From: Serratia silvae
Lineage (GTDB): Bacteria > Pseudomonadota > Gammaproteobacteria > Enterobacterales > Enterobacteriaceae
Assembly: GCF_023282985.1 (NCBI RefSeq)
Contig: NZ_JAGQDC010000005.1
Span: 226,495 to 290,494, forward strand
Direction: 5' to 3'
DNA: 64,000 nucleotides
Notes under the pieces: model-generated
Told to the model about the DNA's origin: nothing
Database searches by the model: none
What the model saw: the letters and a program-made list of their open reading frames with translations, nothing else
Translations under genes and position numbers: made by a program
Shown: piece after piece, positions 35,797 to 45,170 of the stretch
Numbering within the stretch: the first letter of the stretch is position 1
How the letters are laid out: each line of letters begins with the position of its first letter

Positions 35797-37266
35797 TCAG
35801 TTCTGTGAGGGGGAATTGGCTATGCCGCTGGCCCCATTACAATTGCGTTCCGTCTGGGTACAGACTTCCCAACCGCCGCCCAACGCCTTATAGATGCTGA
35901 CAATGGCAAGCTGATGATTAGTCCGTGCGACGGCCAGCGCGCGCTGGCTGGCAAAGTCAGCGCGTTCGGCATCGAGCACCTCCAGATAAAGACCGTCACC
36001 TTCGGCAAACCGCACCTGGAGCAGACGAGCAGCTTCGCGATTGGCCGCAGACTCCAACAGGCGCAGCTCAAGCGTACTGCCTGCAGCGCCATAGGCTTTA
36101 AAGGCATCGTCCGTTTCCTGCAAGGCGCGCAATACGGCCTGGTCATAGACGATCAAGGCCTGTTTGCTGCGGGCTTCACTGGCGGCGATCCGGGCGCGCG
36201 TGCGGCCAATATCCAGCAGCGACCAGCGAATAACCGGCACGATAAAACCCGACAGCGCCTCGGCACCGTTCAGCGCATCAAGACTCCCAGCCACAAAGCC
36301 GAGCGATCCCTGCACCTGGATCTCGGGATAGAGCGCGGCCGTCTCGACGCCAATCTGGGCGGTAGCCGCAGCAAGATCGCGTTCCGCCGCCGCGATGTCG
36401 GCACGCCGCGAGAGGAGCGATACGGGATCGCCCACGGCCATAGTTCGCACGGCCAACGAATCATCCAACGGCACAATTGCTGGCGGCCTGAACGACTGAG
36501 GGACTGTGCCGAGGAGGATGGCCAGTGCGTTGATGCTAGCCGCCCGGCGGCGTTCCAACTCAGGCATGGCCACCTCAACATTACGTAACAGCGCCTCGGC
36601 ACGCAGTCGGTCAAACTCACTGGCGGAACCGGCGTTGACCTGCTGCTCAACCAGCTTCAGGCTTTCACGCTGGCTTTGGTTGATGTCGGTTACAGCGGCA
36701 ATTTCGGCCTCGAGACCGCGCAATTCGAACCAGGTAGCGGCCACCGTAGCAATGACGCTCACCTGCACTTCACGCAGTAACGCCTCGCGTGAGCCAGTTT
36801 GTGCCTGTGCAGCTTCCACCGAACGCCGCACGCGCCCAAACAGATCGAGTTCCCAAGCGGCATCGATGGCTCCGCGATAGCTTTCGCGTTGACGCGGTTG
36901 GTCAGGTGAAATTTCCACTTCTCCCCAACGGCGGTTCTCATAACTAAGCGCGGGGCCGCCGCTGGGCAGGAAGCTCTGGCGATCCTCTCGCAGCATGGCC
37001 TTGGCCTCTTCCAGCCGCATGGCCGCGATGCCAATATCATGGTTCGCGGCCAATGCCTGCTGGATCAAGGCCGTTAACGCCGGATCGTCGAAAGTACGCC
37101 ACCACTCAACCTCGACGGCCCCCGTACCGAGCTCGGCAGTTGGCTCACCAAAGCTGATTGGCAGCGCCGACGATGGTGGTGCATAGTCAGGCCCCACCGC
37201 CGAGCATCCAGCCAGCAACAACAGCGCACTCAGAGGAAGTAGCACAGCTTGATAGCGATCTCTCAT
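35797..37266 (-). CDS. gesC: Outer-membrane efflux lipoprotein GesC (NodT family)
   Basis: A 489-residue TolC-like outer-membrane factor of the NodT family. The lipoprotein signal is MRDRYQAVLLPLSALLLLAGC with lipobox LAGC, followed by VGPDYAPP, the usual start of mature NodT proteins. Two long coiled-coil repeats follow (AAMRLEEAKAMLREDRQSFLP and later QVRFAEGDGLYLEVLDAER). The ATG at 37266 overlaps the gesB stop (ATGA); the long upstream extension of the frame lies inside gesB. It forms the outer channel for the GesAB pump. Confidence 0.9.
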   Translation of the reverse strand: MRDRYQAVLLPLSALLLLAGCSAVGPDYAPPSSALPISFGEPTAELGTGAVEVEWWRTFDDPALTALIQQALAANHDIGIAAMRLEEAKAMLREDRQSFLPSGGPALSYENRRWGEVEISPDQPRQRESYRGAIDAAWELDLFGRVRRSVEAAQAQTGSREALLREVQVSVIATVAATWFELRGLEAEIAAVTDINQSQRESLKLVEQQVNAGSASEFDRLRAEALLRNVEVAMPELERRRAASINALAILLGTVPQSFRPPAIVPLDDSLAVRTMAVGDPVSLLSRRADIAAAERDLAAATAQIGVETAALYPEIQVQGSLGFVAGSLDALNGAEALSGFIVPVIRWSLLDIGRTRARIAASEARSKQALIVYDQAVLRALQETDDAFKAYGAAGSTLELRLLESAANREAARLLQVRFAEGDGLYLEVLDAERADFASQRALAVARTNHQLAIVSIYKALGGGWEVCTQTERNCNGASGIANSPSQN

Positions 37267-40200
37267 GGCTGGCTCCCCTTGATGCGTTGTTTTGATGTTG
37301 AGCGATAATGCTCGACGCGGGCGGCAAGACCACGCATCACCACGTAAAAGACCGGGGTCAGGAACAAGCCAAACAGCGTCACGCCGAGCATACCCGCAAA
37401 CACCGCAATGCCCATGGAGTGGCGCATTTCCGCCCCTGCGCCGCTGGCCAACACCAGCGGAACCACGCCAGCAATAAAGGCCAGGGAGGTCATCAGGATC
37501 GGCCGTAACCGCAGTCGACAAGCCTCGATAACCGCCTCAAGTGCGCTCGAACCCTGGGATTCGAGACTGCGCGCAAACTCAACGATAAGAATGGCGTTCT
37601 TGGCAGCCAGCCCCACCAACACGATCAGCCCAATCTGAACGAACACGTTGTTGTCTCCCCCCACCAACCAGACGCCCACGATCGCACTCAGCAGACACAT
37701 CGGTACGATCAGCAATACCGCCAGGGGCAGCAGCCAACTGTTGTACTGCGCGGCGAGGATCAGATAAGCGAGCAGTACACAGAGTGGGAAGATAAACAGC
37801 GCCGAATCTCCGGCCAGCTTTTGCTGGTAGGTGAGATCGGTCCATTCGAAGCTCATGCCTTCAGGTAGCACTTCCTGCGCCAGTTGTTCCATCAGCGCCA
37901 CCGCCTGTCCGGAACTCACACCCGGCATGGCACCGCCGGAAATATCCGCCGAGAGGTAACCGTTGTAATGCATCACGCGATCCGGGCCGGAACTTGGCGT
38001 AACGGTGACAAACGCGGACAGCGGCAGCATCTCCCCGGCCGCATTGCGCACTTGCAGCCGACCAATGGCTTCAGCTTGCATGCGGTGATCCGCATCGGCC
38101 TGAGCCGTGACTTTGTAGGTGCGGCCGAAGCGGTTGAAGTCGTTGACATACAGCGAGCCGAGATACACCTGGAGTGCCTCAAAGACGTCCGCCAGACGAA
38201 CGCCTTGGCTCATCGCCTGGGTGCGGTCGATACTGACGTCGAGCTGCGGTGCATTGACGTCAAGGCTGGTGAGCAGCCCGGCCACCTGCCCCGTGCCACT
38301 GGCTTTCTGCATCAGGAGCTGAGTTTGCTGAACCAGGACATCCAGCCCGGCCCCCCCACGATCTTCAACCTGCATTTTGAAACCGCCGGTAGCACCCAGC
38401 CCTGGCACCGGTGGCGGCGGGAATACGCCAAGGAAACCGTCGGGGATGCTGGCAAATTTGGCCTGTAAGCGCCCGGCGATTGCCATCGCGCTGAGATCGT
38501 CTGTGGTGCGATCTTTGAATGGGTCAAGCATCACGAACATCACTGCGGCATTTGGCACGTTAACGAAACCGTTGATTGAAAGCCCCGGGAATGCCACGAC
38601 GCTTTCAACACCGGGTTCCGCCAGTGCGATCTTCGACATCTGCTTAACCACGGCCTCGGTGCGATCCAGCGATGCGGAGTAGGGAAGTTGGGCAATGCCA
38701 ACCAGATAATATTTATCCTGCATGGGGACAAAGCCCGGCGGTACGGCCTTGAAGCCGAAGAAGGTCAGCGCAAGCAGCCCAGCGTAAACCACCAGGGCCA
38801 GGCCGCTGACCCGCACAACCTTGCGGACCGTGTTGCCATAGGCGTCCGGTGCGTGTTGGAAAGGCCGGGCCAACCGCTCAAACCTCCGTTCAACACGACC
38901 TCGCAGGCTACGAGGATCGTGAGTGATCCCCACCTTACGTGGCCGCAACAGGAGACCGGCAAGCGCCGGGCTGAGGGTGAGCGAATTCACCGCCGACAGA
39001 AGGGTCGAGATGGCAATGGTGAGCGCAAACTGTTGATAAAACTCACCTTGTAAACCGCTGAGGAAGGCGGTGGGAATGAACACCGCGGCGAGCACCGAGG
39101 TGATGGCGATAATCGGCCCGGTGACCTCGTCCATCGCCTTCCTGGCGGCTTGCGGAGGATCTTCACCATTTTCGATATGCCGCTCGACGTTCTCCACCAC
39201 CACGATCGCATCATCGACCACGATACCAATCGACAGCACCAAACCAAACAGCGACAAGGTGTTGAGCGAGAACCCCATCAGATGCATCACGGCGAAGGTG
39301 CCGATAAGTGATACCGGCACGGCCATTAGCGGGATCAGCGACGCCCGCCAGTTGCGCAGGAACAGCACCACCACGATCACCACCAGGAAGATGGCCTCCA
39401 ACAGCGTGGTAGCTACCGATTCCAGCGAGGCCCGGACAAACACCGTCGGATCATAGGCGATGCGCGAACTGAGTCCGGCCGGGAAGTTGCCTTCAAGCCG
39501 CTGCATAGTGGCCCGAACCGCCTGCGAAACGTCCAGCGCGTTGGCTCCCGGGCTTTGAATGATTTGCAGCGCCACGGCGGGCTCACCATCAAGCAGGCTG
39601 CGTAAAGCGTAGGCATCAGCGCCCATCTCGATGCGGGCAACATCCCGTAGGCGCGTCACCTGGCCATCCGCGCCGGTGCGAATGATGATATCGCCGAACT
39701 GTTCTTCGTCGGTCAATCGCCCGAGGGTGTTCACCGTCACCTGGAAGGCGGCGGTAGAATTGGGAGCCTGGCCGACCGAACCCGCCGCCACCTGTACGTT
39801 CTGCTCGCGTACCGCGGCTATCACGTCGCCAGCCGTCAGCCCACGTGCCGCGATCAGGTTTGGATCGAGCCACAGCCGCATGCTGTATTCACCCGCACCC
39901 CAGACCAGTACGTCGCTGATCCCCGGAATACGGGACAGCTCGTCGCGCACCTGCAGGTAGGCGTAATTGGAAATATACAGCGGATCGTAGCGCTTATCGG
40001 GCGATAGCAGGTGCACCACCATCAGAATATCTGGCGAGGTTTTCTGCGTAACCACGCCCTGGCGTTGCACTTCTTCAGGTAAACGCGGCAACGCACGGGC
40101 GACCCGGTTTTGCACCTGAACCTGCGCCATATCGGCATTGGTTCCCTGGGCGAAAGTTACGGTCAGGATCATCCGGCCATCGGTGGCCGATTGCGACGAC

Positions 40201-40439
40201 ATGTACAACATGCCCTCTACCCCGGTGATCGCCTGTTCGAGCGGCGCGGCCACCGTTTCAGCGATCACCTTGGGGTTGGCGCCCGGGTAGGAGGCAGTCA
40301 CCTGCACGGTTGGTGGCGTCACGGCCGGATATTCGCTGAGCGGTAATTGGAAGAAGGCAACGGTGCCAGCCAACACCATCAGCACCGAGAGCACGATGGC
40401 AAAGATCGGCCGATCGATGAAGAAACGTGGAAAGCTCAT
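37263..40439 (-). CDS. gesB: RND efflux pump inner-membrane protein GesB (HAE1 family)
   Basis: A 1058-residue RND transporter with twelve expected membrane spans and two large periplasmic loops. Typical segments: FFIDRPIFAIVLSVLMVLAG, SEYPAVTPPTVQV, GVEGMLYMSSQSA, and the proton-relay helix GLVLSIGIVVDDAIVVVEN with two Asp. FLSGLQGEFYQQFALTIAIS and YNSWLLPLAVLLIVPM follow. It belongs to the hydrophobic/amphiphilic efflux type (as MexF, MdsB/GesB), not the CusA metal-ion type. Gene order matches Salmonella gesABC-golTSB, whose pump is induced by gold and exports drugs. It overlaps both neighbours by four bases (ATGA). Confidence 0.92.
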   Translation of the reverse strand: MSFPRFFIDRPIFAIVLSVLMVLAGTVAFFQLPLSEYPAVTPPTVQVTASYPGANPKVIAETVAAPLEQAITGVEGMLYMSSQSATDGRMILTVTFAQGTNADMAQVQVQNRVARALPRLPEEVQRQGVVTQKTSPDILMVVHLLSPDKRYDPLYISNYAYLQVRDELSRIPGISDVLVWGAGEYSMRLWLDPNLIAARGLTAGDVIAAVREQNVQVAAGSVGQAPNSTAAFQVTVNTLGRLTDEEQFGDIIIRTGADGQVTRLRDVARIEMGADAYALRSLLDGEPAVALQIIQSPGANALDVSQAVRATMQRLEGNFPAGLSSRIAYDPTVFVRASLESVATTLLEAIFLVVIVVVLFLRNWRASLIPLMAVPVSLIGTFAVMHLMGFSLNTLSLFGLVLSIGIVVDDAIVVVENVERHIENGEDPPQAARKAMDEVTGPIIAITSVLAAVFIPTAFLSGLQGEFYQQFALTIAISTLLSAVNSLTLSPALAGLLLRPRKVGITHDPRSLRGRVERRFERLARPFQHAPDAYGNTVRKVVRVSGLALVVYAGLLALTFFGFKAVPPGFVPMQDKYYLVGIAQLPYSASLDRTEAVVKQMSKIALAEPGVESVVAFPGLSINGFVNVPNAAVMFVMLDPFKDRTTDDLSAMAIAGRLQAKFASIPDGFLGVFPPPPVPGLGATGGFKMQVEDRGGAGLDVLVQQTQLLMQKASGTGQVAGLLTSLDVNAPQLDVSIDRTQAMSQGVRLADVFEALQVYLGSLYVNDFNRFGRTYKVTAQADADHRMQAEAIGRLQVRNAAGEMLPLSAFVTVTPSSGPDRVMHYNGYLSADISGGAMPGVSSGQAVALMEQLAQEVLPEGMSFEWTDLTYQQKLAGDSALFIFPLCVLLAYLILAAQYNSWLLPLAVLLIVPMCLLSAIVGVWLVGGDNNVFVQIGLIVLVGLAAKNAILIVEFARSLESQGSSALEAVIEACRLRLRPILMTSLAFIAGVVPLVLASGAGAEMRHSMGIAVFAGMLGVTLFGLFLTPVFYVVMRGLAARVEHYRSTSKQRIKGSQP

Positions 40440-41602
40440 TGCGTGCCTCCTGAGGTTTGCGGCAGCGCAATAGGCGTACCGTCAATCGCCGCGGACTGTG
40501 GCGTAATCTGCATCCCAGGGCGAACCAATCCCTTGACGACGATCCGCTCACCCGCTTGCAGACCTTGTTCGATCACCCGCATTCCATCGGCCATCGGGCC
40601 AAGTTCGACCGGCCGGTATTCTGTTGTATCGCCTTTGCCAACGACCAGCACATAGCGGCTGCCCTGGTCGGTGCCAATCGACAGGTCAGAAATTAGTACC
40701 TTGGGCTGCGGAGTGCCGGTCTCCATTTTGACCTTGGCGAACAGCCCGGGAGTTAATTGCCCATCCGGATTGTCCACCACCGCGCGTACCCGCACCGTTC
40801 CCGTACCGCGATCGGCAGCGTTGGCAAGGAAATCGACATGGCCGGACCGCGAGTAGGTTTTGTCGGCGATCAGCGCCACCATGACTTTGGTTGCCTTTGC
40901 CGACTCTGGGGTTGCATTGGTTCGGCCAGCGGCGAGCGAACGTAAATAAGTTCGTTCGTCGATATCAAAATAGACATGCAGCGGATTGATCGAGACGATG
41001 GTAGTCAACGGCGTCACACCACTGGCAACATAGTTACCTTCGGTGACCAGGGTTTGGCCGACACGTCCGCTGATGGGCGCGGTGACGCGGGTGAAACTCA
41101 AATCCAGTTGCGCAGCATCCAGCGCGGCTTTGGCGGCATCAACCTGAGCTTTGCCCGCGTTTACTGCGGCGGTGGCGGTATCAAGAAACGCCCGAGCGAC
41201 GACCTTTTGCGCAAACAGCTTCTCGGCGCGTGCATATTCCGCCTTGGCGAGTAACGAGGCCGCTTCAGCCTCGCGTAGGCGTGCTTTGGCGACGTTCACA
41301 GCGGCTACGAACTCCCGAGGATCAATGAGAAACAGCCGGTCTCCCTGATTAACCAAGCGCCCTTCGGGCACGCTAACCTCCTGGAGATAGCCAGCGACTC
41401 GCGGGCGGAGTTCAACCCGCTTGACCGCAGTAAGCGAGCCAGTAAATTCCACAAAAGGCGTTATCGGGCGCACGACAACTTCGGCCACCGGAACGCTAGG
41501 CGGTTTGGGAGCTGCACCGGAGGGCACCGCCTCTTCGCATCCGGAGATCATGAACGCGGCGCTTATCGCCGCAGTGAGCAGGGTTATAGCTTTGACTTGC
41601 AT
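40436..41602 (-). CDS. gesA: RND pump periplasmic adaptor GesA
   Basis: A 388-residue membrane fusion protein. The signal has a lipobox (MISGC, Cys 22). The lipoyl half-motifs VELRPRVAGYLQEVSVPEG and SFTRVTAPISGRVGQTLVTEG flank an alpha-helical hairpin (AKARLREAEAASLLAKAEYARAEKLF region). The beta-barrel and membrane-proximal domains follow (VRVRAVVDNPDGQLTPGLFAKV). It links GesB to GesC. It is the first gene of the operon, with a 19-bp-spacer promoter about 50 bases upstream. It is translationally coupled to gesB. Confidence 0.92.
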   Translation of the reverse strand: MQVKAITLLTAAISAAFMISGCEEAVPSGAAPKPPSVPVAEVVVRPITPFVEFTGSLTAVKRVELRPRVAGYLQEVSVPEGRLVNQGDRLFLIDPREFVAAVNVAKARLREAEAASLLAKAEYARAEKLFAQKVVARAFLDTATAAVNAGKAQVDAAKAALDAAQLDLSFTRVTAPISGRVGQTLVTEGNYVASGVTPLTTIVSINPLHVYFDIDERTYLRSLAAGRTNATPESAKATKVMVALIADKTYSRSGHVDFLANAADRGTGTVRVRAVVDNPDGQLTPGLFAKVKMETGTPQPKVLISDLSIGTDQGSRYVLVVGKGDTTEYRPVELGPMADGMRVIEQGLQAGERIVVKGLVRPGMQITPQSAAIDGTPIALPQTSGGTQ

Positions 41603-41650
41603 CGGTTTACCTTTCGCGACGAGGGTCGACAGTAGGTTTGGCAGGCTGCC

Positions 41651-41681
41651 TTTATCCGGCTTGTCACGTTTGGAAGGTCAA
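41651..41681 (-). promoter_or_regulatory. GolS-type promoter of gesABC (19-bp spacer)
   Basis: Minus strand: -35 TTGACC (41676-41681), 19-bp spacer, -10 GATAAA (41651-41656). The left operator half ACCTTCC is the same as at golT; the right half (TGACAAGCC) is diverged, as in gol boxes that favour GolS over CueR. The gesA start is 48 bases downstream. Confidence 0.72.
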
Positions 41682-41785
41682 GTATTTTTTACGGCAGGCT
41701 ATTTGGAACGGAGTCACGTTGATCGCAGCGGCTCCGACGTCAACGTGAGCGGGCCGCTGCAACAGCATTTCAGGAGGGTTGATTT

Positions 41786-41998
41786 TTAGCCGCTAAATGA
41801 GATTGAGGCGATAATATAAGCGAAATAGAAAGCCCCATTAATAAATAGCATCCACACTTTCAGATTTTTGTTTCTGGCGTTGATCCACAGCCAGAATGCC
41901 GATGAAAGCGTAATAAACACCCCGATCAGCACTTCATGCCGGGGTTGCCATGGCGTCAATAATATCCCGATGGCGGGTAATATCTCTGTCAAAGCCAA
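41786..41998 (-). CDS. Small membrane protein at the end of the yeh-type operon
   Basis: A 70-residue protein with two hydrophobic segments: EVLIGVFITLSSAFWLWI and WMLFINGAFYFAYIIASI. It starts with TTG inside the last codons of yehQ (10-base overlap), with GGGAG six bases upstream, so it is translationally coupled to yehQ and probably part of the operon. I do not recognise a family. It could anchor the soluble ATPase/VWA system to the membrane, which is speculation. Confidence 0.65.
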   Translation of the reverse strand: MALTEILPAIGILLTPWQPRHEVLIGVFITLSSAFWLWINARNKNLKVWMLFINGAFYFAYIIASISFSG

Positions 41999-44049
41999 TT
42001 AATCTCCCGGTCTTTCACCAGGCGCAGCGTTTGATAAATCGTCATCAACCGGTTGGCCAATTCCGTGTGGTTATTGGAGCGAATGCGCTCGGGTAACTCG
42101 TTTAACCATTCGGACAGTTGCGCCAGGCCATAGCCATTCAGCGCCTCGGCCAGGGTTTCCACCCTGTCAATCCCACGCGCCCCTTGGTGCCGGATCCCCT
42201 GCTGTAACCACTGGGCCAGCAACGTTTCGGTGTCTGCCAACGCTTGCTGCATACCTGAACGCTGTTGCAGATCGGCCTGGCGCTCCATCGGGAAAGGCTC
42301 GGCCTCATCGGCACACAGCGAGAATATCTGGGTGTCACTGGCTACGGCCAATGGCTCGATAAACAGCTTGCCTGACTCGATCTTCACCCTGCCTGAAATC
42401 AACCGTGGTGGAGTTGCTGGCGTGAGCATTGCCCTGGCCAATACCTCGGTAGCCTGAGGGGCGGCACTATCGTAATTTAGTGACACCGTCACCAAATTGT
42501 CATCGCGATCCTCTCCGCTTAAGATATCAATCTGCAGGCACTGCAAGGCCGGGTCCCAGCACCAGTCGAGCACCTCGCTAACCGGTAAGATATGCAGCTG
42601 TTCGATCGGCTGTCTGGGGCGTACAAAATCCGGCAATGCCTGCTGGAGATGACGTTTCAGCGCTGCCGCATCAGGCTGCCTGAGCGGTTCCCCCAACAGC
42701 TCCCACGCCCGGGAAGAGAGCGGCAACACGCTGGTATATTGCTTACCGCTGGCAATGTCTAACGCCCCGTTTGCCCGGCGCTTGGCGGCATTGGTGATCA
42801 CCTGGCAGGACGCCAGTTTTTTTACCGGGTGGCCAGCAATCCTGCGGCTGCCTATCGGCGTCGCTACGCCTTGTGGATCGCTATTTTTAGGCCACTGGCG
42901 TTCGATCACCATCAGCGCCTGGGAGTCAGGGTCGGTATAGATCAAATCCACCCCTTCCTGCTGCTCGTCGGCCCAATAACGCGCGCCGAGTGATACCAGT
43001 TTCAGATGTTCCAGTTGGATTTCACCTTTGACGCCCAGGCCAAGAATTTCTGCCGCCGGAGCGCGTGGCAAGGTCTGCTGCTGTGCCTGTTGATCCATGC
43101 ACCTGGCCGCGATTAACCGGGCGGAAAGCCCACTGATGCGCTGCAAGAAATCGACCGGATGATAGCGGCTTGAACGATTATGTTGATCGGCTATCCCCTG
43201 CTGAATATCCGCCAGACTTTCGCTAACCCAGCGCCACTGAAGCTGCTGGGCATGGCGGCTCACTTCCGCCATCAGAGGTTTGATGGCCGTATCCGGCTGG
43301 CTGCTGCCGTCCGACCACAGTTTGAGCAGTAATTTATCCAACGACGATTGTAATAACAACGCCTCTGGCTGGTCGAATAAGGCGTTTGCCTGTGCCTGTT
43401 CGCCGTCGGGCAAGCGGATTTGCAGTGTTAACTGCTCAAAGTCCGGCTGGCTGAGTTCGGCCTGCTCAAAACCCCAGACCGCCATCACAATATGTTCACA
43501 AATCGTCTCCTGAATACAGTCACAGCGTGCATGGGCCAGACTGTTGCGGGAGAAAAACCGTACATCGCACATTGGTAAACGCGCGGACGGAGTGGCTTGC
43601 GCCCCGCTACCTTTACTCAATTGCACCACTACGCTGCCCTGGATCAGCTTCTTAGCCCGGCTAATGACCGATTGCGGAACTTCGTTAAGCTGTTGGCTAA
43701 ACCTGGCCGGTGACCAGCCCGGTGCAGGTTCCTGCGGCTGAGTATCGTCAGATGCTGGGGGCACCCCAGTGGCATGTAACGCCTGATAGGCAAACACCAA
43801 CGTAACCCGATGGCGGCACATGCTGCTGGCGGGGCAGCTACAAGTCGCATCCCGCAAGGTTTTGCCTGGCGGAAAAGTGACTTGGTTGCCGTCGCCGAAC
43901 TTGGCATCAATACAACCATCGTCACGCTCTGTTAGTTCAGGCAATTTTCCTTCGGCGACCTCTTTCTGTGCACGCTTAACGAAGCCCGCGTTGCTTAACG
44001 CCATCAGCGCTTCGGGCGTGAGTTCGAGTAAATCGGAACGTTTAGTCAT
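41989..44049 (-). CDS. yehQ: SWIM zinc-finger protein (YehQ-like)
   Basis: A 686-residue protein with a SWIM zinc finger near the N-terminus: CSCPASSMCRH at about residues 70-80, in the CxCx(n)CxH form. A second Cys-rich stretch (CDCIQETICEHIVMAVW) at about 180 looks like another SWIM copy. The rest is alpha-helical with no recognised enzyme motif. E. coli YehQ (about 670 residues) has the same domain and genome position after a VWA gene. SWIM domains bind nucleic acid or protein. The ATG overlaps the yehP stop (ATGA). Confidence 0.85.
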   Translation of the reverse strand: MTKRSDLLELTPEALMALSNAGFVKRAQKEVAEGKLPELTERDDGCIDAKFGDGNQVTFPPGKTLRDATCSCPASSMCRHRVTLVFAYQALHATGVPPASDDTQPQEPAPGWSPARFSQQLNEVPQSVISRAKKLIQGSVVVQLSKGSGAQATPSARLPMCDVRFFSRNSLAHARCDCIQETICEHIVMAVWGFEQAELSQPDFEQLTLQIRLPDGEQAQANALFDQPEALLLQSSLDKLLLKLWSDGSSQPDTAIKPLMAEVSRHAQQLQWRWVSESLADIQQGIADQHNRSSRYHPVDFLQRISGLSARLIAARCMDQQAQQQTLPRAPAAEILGLGVKGEIQLEHLKLVSLGARYWADEQQEGVDLIYTDPDSQALMVIERQWPKNSDPQGVATPIGSRRIAGHPVKKLASCQVITNAAKRRANGALDIASGKQYTSVLPLSSRAWELLGEPLRQPDAAALKRHLQQALPDFVRPRQPIEQLHILPVSEVLDWCWDPALQCLQIDILSGEDRDDNLVTVSLNYDSAAPQATEVLARAMLTPATPPRLISGRVKIESGKLFIEPLAVASDTQIFSLCADEAEPFPMERQADLQQRSGMQQALADTETLLAQWLQQGIRHQGARGIDRVETLAEALNGYGLAQLSEWLNELPERIRSNNHTELANRLMTIYQTLRLVKDREINWL

Positions 44050-45170
44050 CCTTGTACCTTTTCAGCGAGCCACGCCGCCAGTTCACCGGGCGTCATAGCG
44101 CCAATCTGCGCGCCGACTGCGACCAGCCGGGTAGCCATGTCACGATCGTATTGTGGGTTGGCCTGATGATCTAACGCTGCCAGCCCCAGCACTTTGGTTC
44201 CGGCTTGAATACAGGTACGCACCCGCCGTACCAGCTCGCTTTCGCTGCCACCTTCAAAGAAATCGCTCAGCACCACCACGATCGTGCGCTGAGGATTGGT
44301 GATGCAGGACTGGGCATAACCCACCGCCTTGGCGATATTGGTGCCGCCACCGAGCTGCACCTTCATCAGCAATTCAACCGGATCGCTGACGTCTGCGGTC
44401 AAGTCCACCACTGCGGTATCAAAAGCGACCAGCCGCGTTTGCATGCCCGGTAAATTCCACAGGCAGGCCGCCATCACTGCGGCATGGATCACCGAATCCA
44501 CCATGGAGCCACTCTGGTCTACCAGCAAGATGATGTCCCAACGTTCACTATGGCGCTTAACCCGGCTCATAAACGCCGGATTTTCGATAAACAGCTTACC
44601 GTGCTGCGGGCTCCAGCGGTGCAGGTTTTCGGCAACGGTGCGTTTAAAATCAAAGTTACGCGCCACCTTGACCTGCGAGGGACGGCGGCGGTCGCGGCTG
44701 CCGGAAAATGACTGGCGCACATCACGCGCCAGGCGTTCCATGATCCGCCGTACCACTTCCGCCACCAACCGGCGTGCGGCGGCCAACACCTGCGGGTTCA
44801 TCAAATGTTTGGTATGTAACACCGCTTTCAGTAACGCTTCCGAGGGTTCAATACGTTCCAGCACCTCAAGATTGGTGACCACATCGTCAATGCCGTAGCG
44901 CTCAACCGCGTCCACTTCCAGCCGTTCGATCACTTCTTTCGGGAACAACTGATGAATTTCATTAATCCACTCAGGCGTGGTCAGGTTGGATTTACCCAGG
45001 CTGGCTCCGCGCTCACCGCGGGCCAAACGCTCCGGGTCCCGTCCATACAGCCATTCCAGGGCGCTATCGACGGAGCGATAGTGATCGTCTAACTCACCCA
45101 ACGAGGCCTCGGCGGCTTCGCCTAACAGCAAGCGCCAACGCTGTAACTCTGGAGTTAATTGATTTGCCAT
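44046..45170 (-). CDS. yehP: VWA-domain protein (YehP-like)
   Basis: A 374-residue protein with a von Willebrand A domain in the C-terminal half. The MIDAS motif is LLVDQSGSM (DxSxS), followed by a Thr in GGGTNIAKAV and the Asp in VVLSDFFEGG. VWA proteins of this kind work with MoxR AAA+ ATPases, which remodel or load metal on targets. The ATG at 45170 overlaps the yehM stop as TAATG and is preferred; an ATG at 45185 is possible. Fits E. coli YehP (378 residues). Confidence 0.87.
   Translation of the reverse strand: MANQLTPELQRWRLLLGEAAEASLGELDDHYRSVDSALEWLYGRDPERLARGERGASLGKSNLTTPEWINEIHQLFPKEVIERLEVDAVERYGIDDVVTNLEVLERIEPSEALLKAVLHTKHLMNPQVLAAARRLVAEVVRRIMERLARDVRQSFSGSRDRRRPSQVKVARNFDFKRTVAENLHRWSPQHGKLFIENPAFMSRVKRHSERWDIILLVDQSGSMVDSVIHAAVMAACLWNLPGMQTRLVAFDTAVVDLTADVSDPVELLMKVQLGGGTNIAKAVGYAQSCITNPQRTIVVVLSDFFEGGSESELVRRVRTCIQAGTKVLGLAALDHQANPQYDRDMATRLVAVGAQIGAMTPGELAAWLAEKVQG

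Noticed and set aside
37267..37521. N-terminal extension of the GesC frame
   Set aside because: It lies inside gesB, and the lipoprotein signal begins at the ATG at 37266, which overlaps the gesB stop as in the gesA-gesB junction.
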